The position numbers and the translations under genes were made by a program. Below, piece by piece: positions 15,533-25,717 of a stretch of DNA of 64,000 nucleotides. This stretch comes from Sphingomonas chungangi (lineage in GTDB: Bacteria; Pseudomonadota; Alphaproteobacteria; Sphingomonadales; Sphingomonadaceae). The notes under the pieces were generated by a model. That model was not told the DNA's origin. It searched no databases and saw nothing but the letters and a program-made list of their open reading frames with translations. Numbering within the stretch: position 1 is the first letter of the stretch; each line of letters opens with the position of its first letter. The stretch lies in the NCBI RefSeq assembly GCF_013778325.1, contig NZ_JACEIB010000027.1:496001-560000 (forward strand), in the 5' to 3' direction.

Positions 15533-17022
15533 CAGTCGGCCCCCGATCGCAGCGGCGCGACTTCGGGTACGGTGGTCTTGCCCCGCCGGCGCGGGCGGTC
15601 TGCCAGGATCAGGCTGTCCTTGGTGCCGCCACCCTGCGACGAATTGACCACCAGCGATCCTTCGCGCAACGCCACGCGCGTAAGGCCGCCCGGCACGATC
15701 CGAATGCCGTCCGCACCGCTGAGGCAGAAAGGTCGGAAGTCGACGTGGCGCGGCGCCACGCCTTTTTCGGTGAGCGTCGGCACGGTGGAGAGCGCCAGCG
15801 TCGGCTGGGCGATGTAGCGATGCGGCTCGGCGACCAGCGCCTCGCGGAAGCGCTCGATTTCGGCCTTGCTTGCGGTCGGGCCGACCAGCATGCCGTAGCC
15901 GCCCGAGCCGTCGACCAGCTTGACCACCAGCTTGTCGAGATTCTCCAGCGTGTAGGTGAGCGCCTGCTTCTCGCGGCAGCGCCAGGTTTCGACGTTCGGG
16001 AGCTTGGCCTCGGCGCCGGTATAATAGCGCACGATCTCGGGCATGTAGCTGTAGATCGCCTTGTCGTCGGCGATGCCGGTGCCGGGCGCATTGGCAAGCG
16101 TCACGTTGCCCCCGAGATAGGCCGCCATCAGCCCCGGCACGCCAAGCATCGAGTCCGGCCGGAAGACCAACGGATCGATATAATCGTCGTCGAGCCGGCG
16201 GTAGATCACGTCCACCCGCACCCGCCCGTCGATCGTCCGCATCCAGACGATGTCGTCGTCCACCTCGAGATCTGCCGATTCGACCAGCTCGATCCCCATC
16301 GCGTCCGCGAGGAAGCTGTGCTCGTAGAAGGCCGAGTTGAAATGGCCGGGCGTCAGCAGCACGCACACCGGCTCGCTTCCCCGCCCGTGCGGCGCCACCG
16401 AACGCAGCGTGGAGAGCAGCAGGTCGGTATAGTCGTCCACCGGCTCGACCGGGAACATCTCGAACAGCTCCGGGCAGAGCCGGATCATCGCCTCGCGATT
16501 TTCCAGCATGTAGGAAACACCCGACGGCGTGCGGGCATTGTCCTCCAGCACGAAGAAGTCGTTCGGCCCCGTGCGCACCATGTCGATGCCGCAAATGTGG
16601 GCATAAACGTCATGCGGCGGCCGTGACCCGGCGACCTGCGGGCGGAATTGCGGATTGGCGAGCACGAGCTCGGCGGGAAGCACGCCGTCGCGCAGGATGC
16701 GGCGCGGGCCATAGACATCGGCAAGAAAGGCGTTGATCGCCTCGACCCGCTGCTCAAGCCCCGCCTTCAGGTTGCGCCATTCCGAGGCGGCGAAGATCCG
16801 GGGGACGATATCGAAGGGGATGATGCGCTCGGCAGCCTCATCCTCGCCATAGACCGCAAAAGTGATGCCGAGCTGGCGAAAGGCGGCCTCCGCGGCCTGC
16901 TGGCGGCGATTGAGCTCGTGCGGCGGCGTGTCGGCGATCCAGGCGGCCAGCGCCTCGAACCCTTCGCGCGAGGCATCCGGCCCTGCGCTGCCCCAGACTT
17001 CGTCGAACGCCGGTACCCGCAT
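15532..17022 (-). CDS. Circularly permuted ATP-grasp protein
   Basis: A 496-residue protein of the CP-ATP-grasp type (DUF404/DUF407). The N-terminal half carries DVYGPRRILRDGVLPAELV and CGIDMVRTGPNDFFVLEDN, the C-terminal half VVKLVDGSGGYGMLVGP, in permuted order. ATP-grasp enzymes form C-N bonds through acyl-phosphates, so this is the predicted peptide ligase of the operon; the substrate is unknown. ATG 17022 is chosen because GGAGGGCG precedes it directly, rather than the upstream start that would add 21 poorly conserved residues. First gene of the operon, 87 bases after bpt on the same strand. Confidence 0.93.
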   Translation of the reverse strand: MRVPAFDEVWGSAGPDASREGFEALAAWIADTPPHELNRRQQAAEAAFRQLGITFAVYGEDEAAERIIPFDIVPRIFAASEWRNLKAGLEQRVEAINAFLADVYGPRRILRDGVLPAELVLANPQFRPQVAGSRPPHDVYAHICGIDMVRTGPNDFFVLEDNARTPSGVSYMLENREAMIRLCPELFEMFPVEPVDDYTDLLLSTLRSVAPHGRGSEPVCVLLTPGHFNSAFYEHSFLADAMGIELVESADLEVDDDIVWMRTIDGRVRVDVIYRRLDDDYIDPLVFRPDSMLGVPGLMAAYLGGNVTLANAPGTGIADDKAIYSYMPEIVRYYTGAEAKLPNVETWRCREKQALTYTLENLDKLVVKLVDGSGGYGMLVGPTASKAEIERFREALVAEPHRYIAQPTLALSTVPTLTEKGVAPRHVDFRPFCLSGADGIRIVPGGLTRVALREGSLVVNSSQGGGTKDSLILADRPRRRGKTTVPEVAPLRSGAD

Positions 17023-17109
17023 CGCCCTCCGATCCGATTCATGTCGGTTCGATGAAAGACTGACGCGCTTTTTTGCGGTGCACAAGAGGCAAAGCGCCTC
17101 TCCGGCAAA

Positions 17110-17907
17110 TCAGCCGATCACGCGCTCCTTGGCCGGCAGCGGCTCGCGCTTGCCGGGCATCGGCTGCGGCGCCGGCGGATCGAAGCGCTGCCAGCCCGAG
17201 ACGGTCAGCTTCTCGATCGGGCGGAACCGCGTCTTGTACTGCATCCGCGCCGATCCCTCGACCCAGTAGCCGAGATAGACGTAGGGCAGCTTGGCCCGCG
17301 CCGCACGGCGGATATGATCGAGGATGATGAAGGTGCCGAGCCCGTCGCGCTCGGCATGATCGGGATCGAAGAAGCTGTAGATCATCGACAGCCCGTCACC
17401 CTGCTGGTCGGTCAGGCAGGCGCCGACCAGCTTGCCGGGGCGGCCGTTGCGGCCGGGTTCGCGATATTCGATGACGAAGCTCTTGACCGGCGTCTGCTCC
17501 ACCATGTCGGCGAAATCGAACTCGTCCATGTCGGCCATGCCGCCGCCGGGGTGGCGCGCCGAGAGATAGCGGCGGAGCAGCGCGAACTGCTCCTCGGTGG
17601 TCCATGGCTTGCAGGCGGTGACGACGAGGTCGCCATGCTTCTTCAGCATCCGCGCCTGCGTCTTGTTCGGCTTGAACTCGGCGGCCGCGACGCGCACCGA
17701 CACGCAGGCGGTGCAGCCTTGGCAGCTCGGGCGGTAGGCGACCGATTGCGAGCGGCGGAAGCCGATCCGGCCAAGCGCATCGTTGAGCTCGCTGGCATGC
17801 GGGCCACTGAGTTCGGTGAACACCTTCCGCTCGGTCTTGCCGGGCAGATACGGGCACGGGCTCGGCGTCGTCACGAAAAAGCGTGGAAAGCGAAAAGGTG
17901 CGCTCAC
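17110..17907 (-). CDS. bpt: Bpt, aspartate/glutamate leucyltransferase
   Basis: A 265-residue member of the R-transferase (ATE/Bpt) family. [17 protein letters not shown] near the N-terminus and the cysteine cluster [12 protein letters not shown] are characteristic; C-terminal [19 protein letters not shown] completes the GNAT-like acyltransferase half. Bpt adds Leu from Leu-tRNA to N-terminal Asp or Glu of proteins, marking them for ClpS-ClpAP. I chose GTG 17907 because homologues begin just before APFRFPRFF; a TTG at 17961 would add 18 residues. It lies directly upstream of the Anbu operon on the same strand. Confidence 0.92.
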   Translation of the reverse strand: MSAPFRFPRFFVTTPSPCPYLPGKTERKVFTELSGPHASELNDALGRIGFRRSQSVAYRPSCQGCTACVSVRVAAAEFKPNKTQARMLKKHGDLVVTACKPWTTEEQFALLRRYLSARHPGGGMADMDEFDFADMVEQTPVKSFVIEYREPGRNGRPGKLVGACLTDQQGDGLSMIYSFFDPDHAERDGLGTFIILDHIRRAARAKLPYVYLGYWVEGSARMQYKTRFRPIEKLTVSGWQRFDPPAPQPMPGKREPLPAKERVIG

Positions 17908-18011
17908 CGGCCTGGCCGTCCTCTCATGCCCAACATGGTTGCCAACCTCTTTATGAGGCAAGAGTTGCGCGGGCGAAAGAGCGGTAAGTCTTAAAAGAAG
18001 ATTAACAGGCC

Positions 18012-18058
18012 CGTTTCGCGACGAAACGTGCCCGAAAACCCCATTCAGCTGTGGATAA
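18012..18058. promoter_or_regulatory. DnaA box and adjacent dyad in the bpt-ilvA gap
   Basis: 18050-18058 reads TGTGGATAA, a perfect match to the DnaA box TTATCCACA on the opposite strand. At 18012-18028, CGTTTCG-CGA-CGAAACG forms a 7-bp dyad. The 209-base gap (17908-18116) also holds an AT-rich stretch around 17985-18005. Only one consensus box is present, so an origin is not established; DnaA regulation of bpt or a chance match are alternatives. Confidence 0.45.
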
Positions 18059-18116
18059 GTTAACTTTTGGGGCTTGCCGGAGCGGACGAATCGGCCCGCG
18101 CCGGCGGTAAATATGG

Positions 18117-19367
18117 TTAAGCCAGCTCGACCCGGCTCACTTCATATCCCTCGCGCACGATCGCGGCGACGAGGCGATCGAGATGCTCGGCATCCCGCGT
18201 CTCGCACTCGACGTCGAGCGTCAGGCCCTTCGCCGGCAGGTTGGTGAAGATGCGCTGGTGATAGAGCTCCAGGATGTTGGCGTTCTCCTCCTGGAAGATC
18301 CGCGCCACCGCATAGAGCGCGCCCGGCCGGTCCTGCAACCGGATGCGCAGGCGGGCGAGCCGGCCCGAGCGGGCGAGATCGCGCAGCAGCACGTTGGCGA
18401 GCAGGCGCGTGTCGATATTGCCGCCGGTCAGCACGAGCCCGACGTTGCGGCCCGCGAAGCGCTCGGGATGCGCCAGCAGCGCGGCGAGGCCGGCGGCGCC
18501 CGCCCCCTCCACCACCGTCTTCTCGATCTGCAGCAGCAGCGACAGCGCCTTCTCCAGATCGCGCTCGGAGACGAGGACGATGTCCTTCACCAGCGACCGC
18601 ACGATCTCGCGCGTTACCTTGCCCGGCACCTTGACGGCGATGCCCTCGGCCAGCGTGTCGCCGCCGTCCGGCAGCGTGACGCCGTTCATCTCGGCATACA
18701 TGGAGGGATAGAGCTCGGCCTGCACGCCGACCACGTCGATATCGGGATTGATCCCGTGCGCCGCGATCGTGCAGCCAGAGATCAGGCCACCGCCGCCGAT
18801 CGGAATCGCCAGCGTGTCGATCTGCGGCACGTCGGCCAGCATCTCGAGCGCTACGGTGCCCTGCCCCGCGATGATCGCGGCCTCGTCGAAGGGATGGACG
18901 AAGGTGAGCCCGCGCTCGGCGGCGATCTCGTAGGCGGCGGCTTGCGCGTCGTCGAAGCGCTCGCCGACCTGGATCACCTCAGCGCCATGGCCCTCGGTCT
19001 GCTGCACCTTCACCGTGGGCGTCGGCTTCGGCATCACGATCGTCACCGGGATGCCGAGCCGGCGACCGTGATAGGCGAGGCCCTGCGCATGGTTGCCGGC
19101 CGATGCCGCGATCACACCGCGCGCGCGCTCCTCCTCGGTGAGCTGGAGCAGGCGGTTGAGCGCGCCGCGCTCCTTGTAGGCGGCGGTGAACTGGAGATTC
19201 TCGAACTTCAGCCAGACATTGGCGCCGGTCAGCTGCGAAAGCGTGATCGAATGGAGCGTCGGCGTCCGCACGATGGAGGGGGCAATCCGCTCATGCGCCA
19301 TGCGAATGTCCGCCACGGTGACGACGGGAGGATCCAGCGGGCGGAGCGTTGCTTCTGCGGTTGCCAT
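18117..19367 (-). CDS. ilvA: Threonine ammonia-lyase with ACT-like domain
   Basis: A 416-residue fold-type II PLP enzyme that deaminates threonine (and usually serine) to 2-oxobutyrate. The PLP lysine is Lys65 in AAYKERGAL, the phosphate-binding loop is IGGGGLISG, and ASAGNHAQG is the family substrate loop. A C-terminal ACT-like domain (about residues 340-416, starting [17 protein letters not shown]) suggests allosteric control. Biosynthetic or catabolic use cannot be decided from sequence; it is shorter than two-ACT IlvA of E. coli. It diverges from the next gene across 61 bases. Confidence 0.92.
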   Translation of the reverse strand: MATAEATLRPLDPPVVTVADIRMAHERIAPSIVRTPTLHSITLSQLTGANVWLKFENLQFTAAYKERGALNRLLQLTEEERARGVIAASAGNHAQGLAYHGRRLGIPVTIVMPKPTPTVKVQQTEGHGAEVIQVGERFDDAQAAAYEIAAERGLTFVHPFDEAAIIAGQGTVALEMLADVPQIDTLAIPIGGGGLISGCTIAAHGINPDIDVVGVQAELYPSMYAEMNGVTLPDGGDTLAEGIAVKVPGKVTREIVRSLVKDIVLVSERDLEKALSLLLQIEKTVVEGAGAAGLAALLAHPERFAGRNVGLVLTGGNIDTRLLANVLLRDLARSGRLARLRIRLQDRPGALYAVARIFQEENANILELYHQRIFTNLPAKGLTLDVECETRDAEHLDRLVAAIVREGYEVSRVELA

Positions 19368-19428
19368 AGTGCGGCGCGGCCTAGACCATCTGGCGGTCCC
19401 ACGGAAGGTGGGTTATGCCCCCGCCCCT

Positions 19429-20298
19429 ATGGCGAAACTGGCATTCATCGGGCTGGGCACGATCGGGGGACCGATCGCCAGGCATCTCGCGGCGGCCGGC
19501 CACGATCTCACCGTCTATAACCGCACCCACGCCAAGTCCGAGGCGTGGGTGGCTGCGCATGGCGGCAGGGCTGCGGACAATGCGGCCGAGGCGGCCGAGG
19601 GCGCGGACGGCGTGTTCACCTGCGTCGGCACCGACGACGATCTCGCCGAGGTGACGCTGGGACCGTCCGGCGCCTTCCGATCTATGCGGCAAGGCGCCCT
19701 GTTCGTCGATCACACCACCGTCTCCGCCAAGATCGCCCGCCAGTTGGGCGTCGAGGGCAAGGATCGCGGCTTCCTCGTGCTCGACGCGCCGGTGACAGGC
19801 GGGCAGAAAGGTGCGGAGGAAGGCCGGCTTGCCTTGATGTGCGGGGGCCCGAGGAAGGCTTTCGAGGCGGCCGAGCCGCTGATGCATGCTTACGCCCGGA
19901 TCATCGTCCATATCGGTGGATCGGGCACCGGGCAGACCACCAAGATGGTCAACCAGATCGCCCTCGCCGCCAATGCGCAGGGCGTCGCCGAGGCGATGCG
20001 CTTCGCGCAGGCGGCGGGGCTGAAGCTCGACAAGGTGTTCCAGGCAATCTCCACCGGCGCCGCGTCGAGCTGGCAGATGACCAACCGCTGGGAGACGATG
20101 GCGAGGGAGGAATTCGACTTCGGCCTCGCGGTGGACTGGTTCCGCAAGGATCTCGGCCTCGCGATCGACGAGGCACACGCCAACGGCGCGGCGCTGCCGG
20201 TGGCGGCGCTGGTCGATCAATTCTATGCCGACGTGCAGCGCATGGAGGGCGGCCACCGACAGGATGTCTCCGCGCTCATCCGGAGACTACCAAAATGA
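19429..20298 (+). CDS. NAD(P)-dependent beta-hydroxyacid dehydrogenase
   Basis: A 289-residue enzyme of the 3-hydroxyisobutyrate/tartronate-semialdehyde reductase family. The Rossmann motif is FIGLGTIGGPIARHL at the N-terminus, the substrate loop DAPVTGGQKGAEEG lies near residue 120, and the catalytic lysine is in GQTTKMVNQ. The exact substrate is not determined by sequence. Its TGA overlaps the start of the amidohydrolase gene (ATGA), so the two form an operon. Confidence 0.9.
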   Translation: MAKLAFIGLGTIGGPIARHLAAAGHDLTVYNRTHAKSEAWVAAHGGRAADNAAEAAEGADGVFTCVGTDDDLAEVTLGPSGAFRSMRQGALFVDHTTVSAKIARQLGVEGKDRGFLVLDAPVTGGQKGAEEGRLALMCGGPRKAFEAAEPLMHAYARIIVHIGGSGTGQTTKMVNQIALAANAQGVAEAMRFAQAAGLKLDKVFQAISTGAASSWQMTNRWETMAREEFDFGLAVDWFRKDLGLAIDEAHANGAALPVAALVDQFYADVQRMEGGHRQDVSALIRRLPK

Positions 20299-21980
20299 GA
20301 TCGACGCTCGCGGCGCTGGCCGTTCTCGCTTTGCTTTCGGCCCCGGCGCACGCGAAGAAGAAATACGGTCCCGCCCCGGAAACCGAAGGCGGGCTGCTCG
20401 ACGACGTCAACGGCTACACCATCGCCCGCGACGGGACGGTCAAGCGCTTCAACGGCCTGCTGATCGGCAAGGACGGCAAGGTGAAGGCGCTCCTCCAGCC
20501 CGGCGACAAACGCCCCGACTGGCTGGATTTCCGGCTCGACGGCCACGGCCGCACGCTCCTGCCGGGCCTGATCGACGCGCATGGTCATTTCATGGACCTG
20601 GGCTTCGCGCTCACCCATGTCGACTTGACCGGCACCACCAGCCTCGCCGACATGCAGACCAAGGTGGCGAACTATTCCGCCAGCCATCAGGAGCCCGGCT
20701 GGGTGCAGGGCTGGGGCTGGAACCAGGAACAATGGGGGCTGGGTCGCTTCCCGACCGCCGCCGATCTCGATCTGGCGGTGAAGGATCGACCGGTCGTGCT
20801 CCAGCGCATCGACGGCCACGCGCTGCTCGCCAACACCGCCGCGATGCGCGCGGCCGGGATCACCGCCTCCACCAAGGACCCCGTCGGCGGCCAGATCGTG
20901 CGCGACGCCAAGGGCAATCCGACCGGCGTGTTCGTCGACAACGCCGTCGACCTGATCATGCGCGCCGTCCCCGCTCCTGCCCCGATCGAGCGCGACGACG
21001 CCTTCCGCAAGGCGCAGGAGGCGCTGCTCGCCTTCGGCATTACCTCGACCTGCGACATGAAGACCACGCAGGACGATTGGAACGTCTTCCGCCGCGCCGG
21101 CGACGTCAACGCGATCCGCCTGCGCATCGTGGCCTATGGCGACGGCGTGGAGACGGCGCTGTCGATCGCGGGCAACTCGCCGACCAGGTGGCTCTACAGC
21201 GACCATCTGCGCATGGTCGGCGTGAAACTGTTCCTCGACGGCGCGCTCGGTTCGCGCGGCGCGTGGCTCAAGCAGCCTTACAGCGACATGCCCTCCACCA
21301 AGGGCCTGCCCCGCCTCGACGACACCAAGCTCAAGAATCTGATGAGCCGCGCGGCGATGGACAACCTGCAGGTCGCGATGCATGCGATCGGCGACGCCGC
21401 CAACGAGGAGGCGCTCTCGGCGATCGAGGAATTGTCCGAGACCTACAAGGGCGATCGTCGCTGGCGGATCGAGCATGCCCAGATCGTCGATCCTGCCGAC
21501 CTGCCGCGCTTCGCCAACAACGGCATCATCGCCTCGATGCAGCCGACCCACGAGACCGACGACTGGAAGATGGCGGAGAAACGCCTAGGCCCTGATCGCC
21601 TCAAGGGCGCCTATGCCTGGGCGACGATGGAGAGCGAGCATGTGCCGCTCGCCTTCGGCTCCGATTACCCGACCGAGAGCCCGAACCCCTTCCCCGGGCT
21701 TGCTGCCGCCGTCAGCCGGCAGGACGCGCAGGGCCAGCCGGCGGGCGGCTGGCATCCGGAGCAGGTGATCACCATGCCGCAGGCGCTGGCCGCCTTCACA
21801 TCGGGCGCGGCCTATGCGGCGCAGGCGGAGGACAAGGTCGGCTCGCTGGAGCCCGGCCACTATGCCGACTTCGTGCTGGTCGACACCGATCCGCTGACGA
21901 CGCAGGACAGCCAGGCGATCCGCCGCACGCAGGTGCTGGAAACCTGGATCGGCGGATCGCGGGTGTGGGTGAAGAAATAG
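20295..21980 (+). CDS. Secreted amidohydrolase, YtcJ-like
   Basis: A 561-residue metal-dependent amidohydrolase. A Sec signal peptide ([20 protein letters not shown]) directs it to the periplasm. [15 protein letters not shown] gives the metal-binding HxH-type motif, and HAIGD, IEHAQIV and [13 protein letters not shown] supply further ligands. YtcJ-type enzymes hydrolyse N-acyl or amide bonds; the substrate here is unknown. It overlaps the upstream dehydrogenase stop by 4 bases and ends 4 bases from the convergent maeB stop. Confidence 0.9.
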   Translation: MRSTLAALAVLALLSAPAHAKKKYGPAPETEGGLLDDVNGYTIARDGTVKRFNGLLIGKDGKVKALLQPGDKRPDWLDFRLDGHGRTLLPGLIDAHGHFMDLGFALTHVDLTGTTSLADMQTKVANYSASHQEPGWVQGWGWNQEQWGLGRFPTAADLDLAVKDRPVVLQRIDGHALLANTAAMRAAGITASTKDPVGGQIVRDAKGNPTGVFVDNAVDLIMRAVPAPAPIERDDAFRKAQEALLAFGITSTCDMKTTQDDWNVFRRAGDVNAIRLRIVAYGDGVETALSIAGNSPTRWLYSDHLRMVGVKLFLDGALGSRGAWLKQPYSDMPSTKGLPRLDDTKLKNLMSRAAMDNLQVAMHAIGDAANEEALSAIEELSETYKGDRRWRIEHAQIVDPADLPRFANNGIIASMQPTHETDDWKMAEKRLGPDRLKGAYAWATMESEHVPLAFGSDYPTESPNPFPGLAAAVSRQDAQGQPAGGWHPEQVITMPQALAAFTSGAAYAAQAEDKVGSLEPGHYADFVLVDTDPLTTQDSQAIRRTQVLETWIGGSRVWVKK

Positions 21981-21984
21981 CCTT

Positions 21985-24261
21985 TTAACCCTCGTCGGAT
22001 CGGCTGGCCGCAGCCGCAGCCAGCGCCGTCATGTTGACGATACCCCGCGCCGTTGCGCTCGCGGTCAGCACGTGCACCGGCTTGGACATGCCGAGCAGAG
22101 CCGGGCCGACCGGCAATGCGTTGGTCGCCGCAGCGAGCAAAGTGAAGGCGATGTTGGCGGCATCCAGCGTCGGCATCACCAGCAGGTTGGCGCTGCCCTT
22201 GAGCGTGCTGGACCCCACGAGGATGTCGCGCACCGCCGGGATCAGCGCGGCGTCGGCATGCATCTCGCCGTCGATCTCCAGCTCGGGCGCGTCCTCGCGG
22301 ATCAGCTTGAGCGCCTTGCGCATCTTCTTGGCCGAGGGCGAGTTGGACGCGCCGAAATTGCTGTGGCTGAGCAAGGCCGCGCGCGGCGTGATGCCGAAGC
22401 GCCGCACCGCATCGGCCGCCAGCAGCGTCATCTCGGCGATCTCCTGCGCATCGGGATCGACGTTCATGTGGGTGTCACAGAAGAACAGGGTCTTCTCGTC
22501 AACGATCAGCGCCGACATCGCGTAGATGCGCTTCAACCCGGGCAGGCGGGGGATGACGGGCAGGATGTCGGCGGTCTGCTGCCACCAGTCGGCGGTGCCG
22601 CCGCACAGCGCGCCGTCGACCAGCCCCTCGCGCAGCATCATCGCCGCGGTGATCGCCGGGCGACGGCGGATGCGATAGGCGGCGGCGCCCGGCGTCACGC
22701 CGCGCCGCTCGACCAGCCGGTTGTACGCATCGATCAGGCGGGGGACGGTCTCCTCGTCGGTCAGCGGATCGAAGATGTCGAAATCCCGGCCCTCGACCAT
22801 GCGTAGGCCCAGTTCGCGGATCTTCTTCACCACCAGCTCGCGCCGCGCGACCAGCACCGGTCGCGCCAGCTTCTCGTCGATCACCACCTGGGCGGCACGC
22901 AGCACGCGCGGATCCTCGCCCTCGGCATAGGCGATCTTCTTGAGCGAGGCGCGCGCCTGCTCGAACACCGGGTGCATCAGTTGGCCGGATCGATAGGCGA
23001 AGCGCATGAGCTGCTGCTCATAGGCCGGGAAATCGTCGATCGGATGCTTGGCCACCCCCGTCTGCATGGCCGCGCGCGCCACCGCCGGCGCCACCAGCAG
23101 GGCCAGGCGCGGATCGAAGGGTTTGGGAATAATATAGTCCGGCCCGAACACGATCTGAGCGCCGCCATAAGCGCGCGTCACGCTCTCATCCGGCTCGATG
23201 CGGGCGAGCTCGGCGATCGCCTCGACGGCGGCGACCTCCATTTCGGCGTTGATCGTCGTCGCGCCGCAATCGAGCGCACCCCGGAAGATGTAAGGGAAGC
23301 ACAGCACGTTGTTGACCTGGTTCGGATAATCCGAACGGCCGGTCGCCATGATCGCGTCGGGGCGGACCTGCTTGACGATCTCGGGCAGCACTTCCGGTTC
23401 GGGATTGGCGAGCGCGAGGATCAGCGGCTTTTCCGCCAGCAGCGGCAGCCACTCTTCCTTCAAGACCCTCGGTGCCGAGAGGCCCAGGAACAGGTCCGCC
23501 CCACCGATCACGTCGCCGAGCGTCCGTGCGTTGGTCTCGCGCGCGAAGGGCTCCAGCTCCGGGGTCAGCCCCTCGCGGCCCTTGTAGATCACGCCCTTGA
23601 TGTCGGTGAGTGTGACATTGTCCTGCGGCAGGCCCATCGCCACCAGCAGCCGCACACAGGCCATCGCCGCCGCGCCCGCGCCCGACGTCACCACCTTCAC
23701 GTCGCCGAGCTTCTTGCCCTGCAGCAGCAGCCCGTTGCGCACGGCCGCCGCGCAGACGATCGCGGTGCCGTGCTGGTCGTCGTGGAAGACCGGGATGTTC
23801 ATCCGCGCGCGCAGCTTCGCCTCGATCGCGAAGCATTCCGGCGCCTTGATATCCTCCAGGTTGATCGCGCCGAAGGTCGGCTCCAGCGCTGCCACCACGT
23901 CGACGAAGCGATCGATGTCGGTCTCGTCCACCTCGATGTCGAACACGTCGATCCCGGCGAATTTCTTGAAGAGCACCGCCTTGCCCTCCATCACCGGCTT
24001 GGAGGCGAGCGCGCCGATATTGCCGAGGCCGAGCACCGCCGTGCCGTTCGAGATCACGCCGACCAGATTGGCCCGTGCCGTATATTCGCGCGCCTTGTCC
24101 GGATCCGCCGCGATGTCGAGGCAGGGCGCCGCCACGCCGGGCGAATAAGCGAGAGCAAGGTCGCGCTGCGTCTCCATCCGCTTGGTCGGCTCGATGGTGA
24201 GCTTACCGGGGCGCGGCTCGCGATGATAGGTGAGCGCGGACTGGCGGAGCGTCTCGTCCAT
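21985..24261 (-). CDS. maeB: NADP-dependent malic enzyme, MaeB type
   Basis: A 758-residue two-domain enzyme converting malate to pyruvate and CO2. The malic domain (about 1-425) has YSPGVAAPC, the FDIEVDETD metal site region, HDDQHGTAIV and a Rossmann core with SGAGAAAMA. The C-terminal phosphotransacetylase-like domain (about 430-755) is a regulatory module that binds acetyl-CoA in E. coli MaeB. Length is typical. It stands alone, convergent with the amidohydrolase gene. Confidence 0.95.
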   Translation of the reverse strand: MDETLRQSALTYHREPRPGKLTIEPTKRMETQRDLALAYSPGVAAPCLDIAADPDKAREYTARANLVGVISNGTAVLGLGNIGALASKPVMEGKAVLFKKFAGIDVFDIEVDETDIDRFVDVVAALEPTFGAINLEDIKAPECFAIEAKLRARMNIPVFHDDQHGTAIVCAAAVRNGLLLQGKKLGDVKVVTSGAGAAAMACVRLLVAMGLPQDNVTLTDIKGVIYKGREGLTPELEPFARETNARTLGDVIGGADLFLGLSAPRVLKEEWLPLLAEKPLILALANPEPEVLPEIVKQVRPDAIMATGRSDYPNQVNNVLCFPYIFRGALDCGATTINAEMEVAAVEAIAELARIEPDESVTRAYGGAQIVFGPDYIIPKPFDPRLALLVAPAVARAAMQTGVAKHPIDDFPAYEQQLMRFAYRSGQLMHPVFEQARASLKKIAYAEGEDPRVLRAAQVVIDEKLARPVLVARRELVVKKIRELGLRMVEGRDFDIFDPLTDEETVPRLIDAYNRLVERRGVTPGAAAYRIRRRPAITAAMMLREGLVDGALCGGTADWWQQTADILPVIPRLPGLKRIYAMSALIVDEKTLFFCDTHMNVDPDAQEIAEMTLLAADAVRRFGITPRAALLSHSNFGASNSPSAKKMRKALKLIREDAPELEIDGEMHADAALIPAVRDILVGSSTLKGSANLLVMPTLDAANIAFTLLAAATNALPVGPALLGMSKPVHVLTASATARGIVNMTALAAAAASRSDEG

Positions 24262-24408
24262 GGTGTCTCCTTGGGGGCTGGCCGTCCCATAGCCGCAGCG
24301 TCACGGACGGTGAACCGCTTATCGCGAAAGTTTGACGACGCTCTGGCGGAGGTTCCCGAGCGCCCCCATCTGGCCGCCATCGGAAGCGTCGAAAAAGGGA
24401 ACCGATCG

Positions 24409-25101
24409 GTGATCGACCTCTATTACTGGACCACGCCCAACGGCCACAAGATCACGATGTTTCTGGAGGAAGCCGGCCTCCCCTACACGATCCGCCCGGT
24501 GAACATCGGCAAGGGCGAGCAGTTCGAACCGGACTTCCTCTCCATCGCCCCCAACAATCGCATCCCCGCCATCGTCGACCACGAACCCAAGGGCGGCGGC
24601 GAGCCGATCGCCCTGTTCGAGAGCGGGGCGATCCTGCTCTATCTCGCCGACAAGATCGAACGCTTCGTGCCGAGCGACCCGCACGGCCGCGCCGAGGTGC
24701 TGCAATGGCTGTTCTGGCAGATGGGCGGCCTCGGCCCGATGGCCGGGCAGAACCACCATTTCAGCAATTACGCGCCCGAGAAGATTCCCTATGCGATCGA
24801 CCGCTACGTGCGCGAGACGCGGCGCCTCTACGGCGTTATGGACAAGCGGCTGGCGGATCGGCCGTTCCTGGCGGGCGACGCCTATTCGATCGCGGACATG
24901 GCGAGCTATCCGTGGATCGTCCCCTACGAGCGGCAGGGGCAGAATCTGGATGACACGCCCAACCTGAAGCGCTGGTTCGAGGCGATCGCAGAGCGATCGG
25001 GGACCCGCCGAGCCTATGCGCTGTCGGACACGATCAACATCGTGCCGAGCGTGAGCGATGAGGAAAGTCGCAAGATCCTCTTCGGGCAGGGCGCCCGGTA
25101 G
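24409..25101 (+). CDS. Glutathione S-transferase-like disulfide-bond oxidoreductase, YfcG/YghU type
   Basis: A 230-residue GST-fold protein starting VIDLYYWTTPNGHKITMFLEE, where the TxPNGxK motif is typical of YfcG/YghU glutathione-disulfide oxidoreductases. ALFESGAILLYLADK follows in the thioredoxin-like half and a helical GST C-terminal domain completes it. GTG 24409 is chosen because AAAGGGA precedes it and homologues begin here; no ATG is near. Cytoplasmic. Its stop lies one base from the convergent modC stop. Confidence 0.9.
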   Translation: MIDLYYWTTPNGHKITMFLEEAGLPYTIRPVNIGKGEQFEPDFLSIAPNNRIPAIVDHEPKGGGEPIALFESGAILLYLADKIERFVPSDPHGRAEVLQWLFWQMGGLGPMAGQNHHFSNYAPEKIPYAIDRYVRETRRLYGVMDKRLADRPFLAGDAYSIADMASYPWIVPYERQGQNLDDTPNLKRWFEAIAERSGTRRAYALSDTINIVPSVSDEESRKILFGQGAR

Positions 25102-25102
25102 C

Positions 25103-25717
25103 TCAGCCCATCTCCACCACCGTCGAGGCGAGGCGCTCCACCTCGCCGCGATCGTGGCTGACGTAGAGGATTGGCAGGCCCAACTCGTCACGCACCCGCT
25201 CGATCAACCCCATGATTTCCTGCCGCCGCGCCGCATCGAGCGAGGCGAGCGGCTCGTCCATCAGCAGAAAGCGCGGGCCGGAGAGCAGCGCGCGACCGAT
25301 CGCCACCCGCTGTGCCTCGCCACCCGAGAGCGTGCGCGGCCAGCGATCGAGCAGATGCGCGATGCCGAGGAAGTCGGCGACCTCCGCCGGCCCCATGCCC
25401 TGTCCGCCGGACCGCCGCGCGCCGTAGAGCAAATTGCCGCGCACCCGATAGTGCGGGAACAGCCGGGCATCCTGGAAGACATAGCCAGCCGCACGGCGGT
25501 CGGCGGGCACATCCACGCGCTCGCCGAACAGGGTCTCCCGGCCGACGCGGACGTGCCCGGTGTCCGGCTTGAGCAGCCCCGCCACCATCGCCAGCACGCT
25601 CGTCTTGCCGACGCCCGAGGGGCCGAACAGGGCCGTCAGCCCCGGCCCGCTGCTGAAGCGCACCGCCACCTCGGCATCCGGCCCCATGCGGCGGCGGACG
25701 TCGACGTCAAAGGACAT
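25103..25717 (-). CDS. modC: ModC, molybdate ABC transporter ATPase (short form)
   Basis: A 204-residue ABC ATPase with Walker A FGPSGVGKTS, Q-loop FQDARLFPH, signature LSGGEAQRVAIGRAL, Walker B FLLMDEPLASLD and switch histidine VSHD. Molybdate specificity is inferred from modB and modA next to it. It lacks the C-terminal TOBE/Mop domain of full-length ModC (about 350 residues); the chain ends just after the ATPase core, with no sign of a frameshift. It overlaps modB by 11 bases. Confidence 0.9.
   Translation of the reverse strand: MSFDVDVRRRMGPDAEVAVRFSSGPGLTALFGPSGVGKTSVLAMVAGLLKPDTGHVRVGRETLFGERVDVPADRRAAGYVFQDARLFPHYRVRGNLLYGARRSGGQGMGPAEVADFLGIAHLLDRWPRTLSGGEAQRVAIGRALLSGPRFLLMDEPLASLDAARRQEIMGLIERVRDELGLPILYVSHDRGEVERLASTVVEMG

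Noticed and set aside
22972-24408. Long plus-strand extension upstream of the GST-like gene, opposite maeB
   Set aside because: The extension is shadow sequence; the GST fold begins at GTG 24409 with its own ribosome-binding site.
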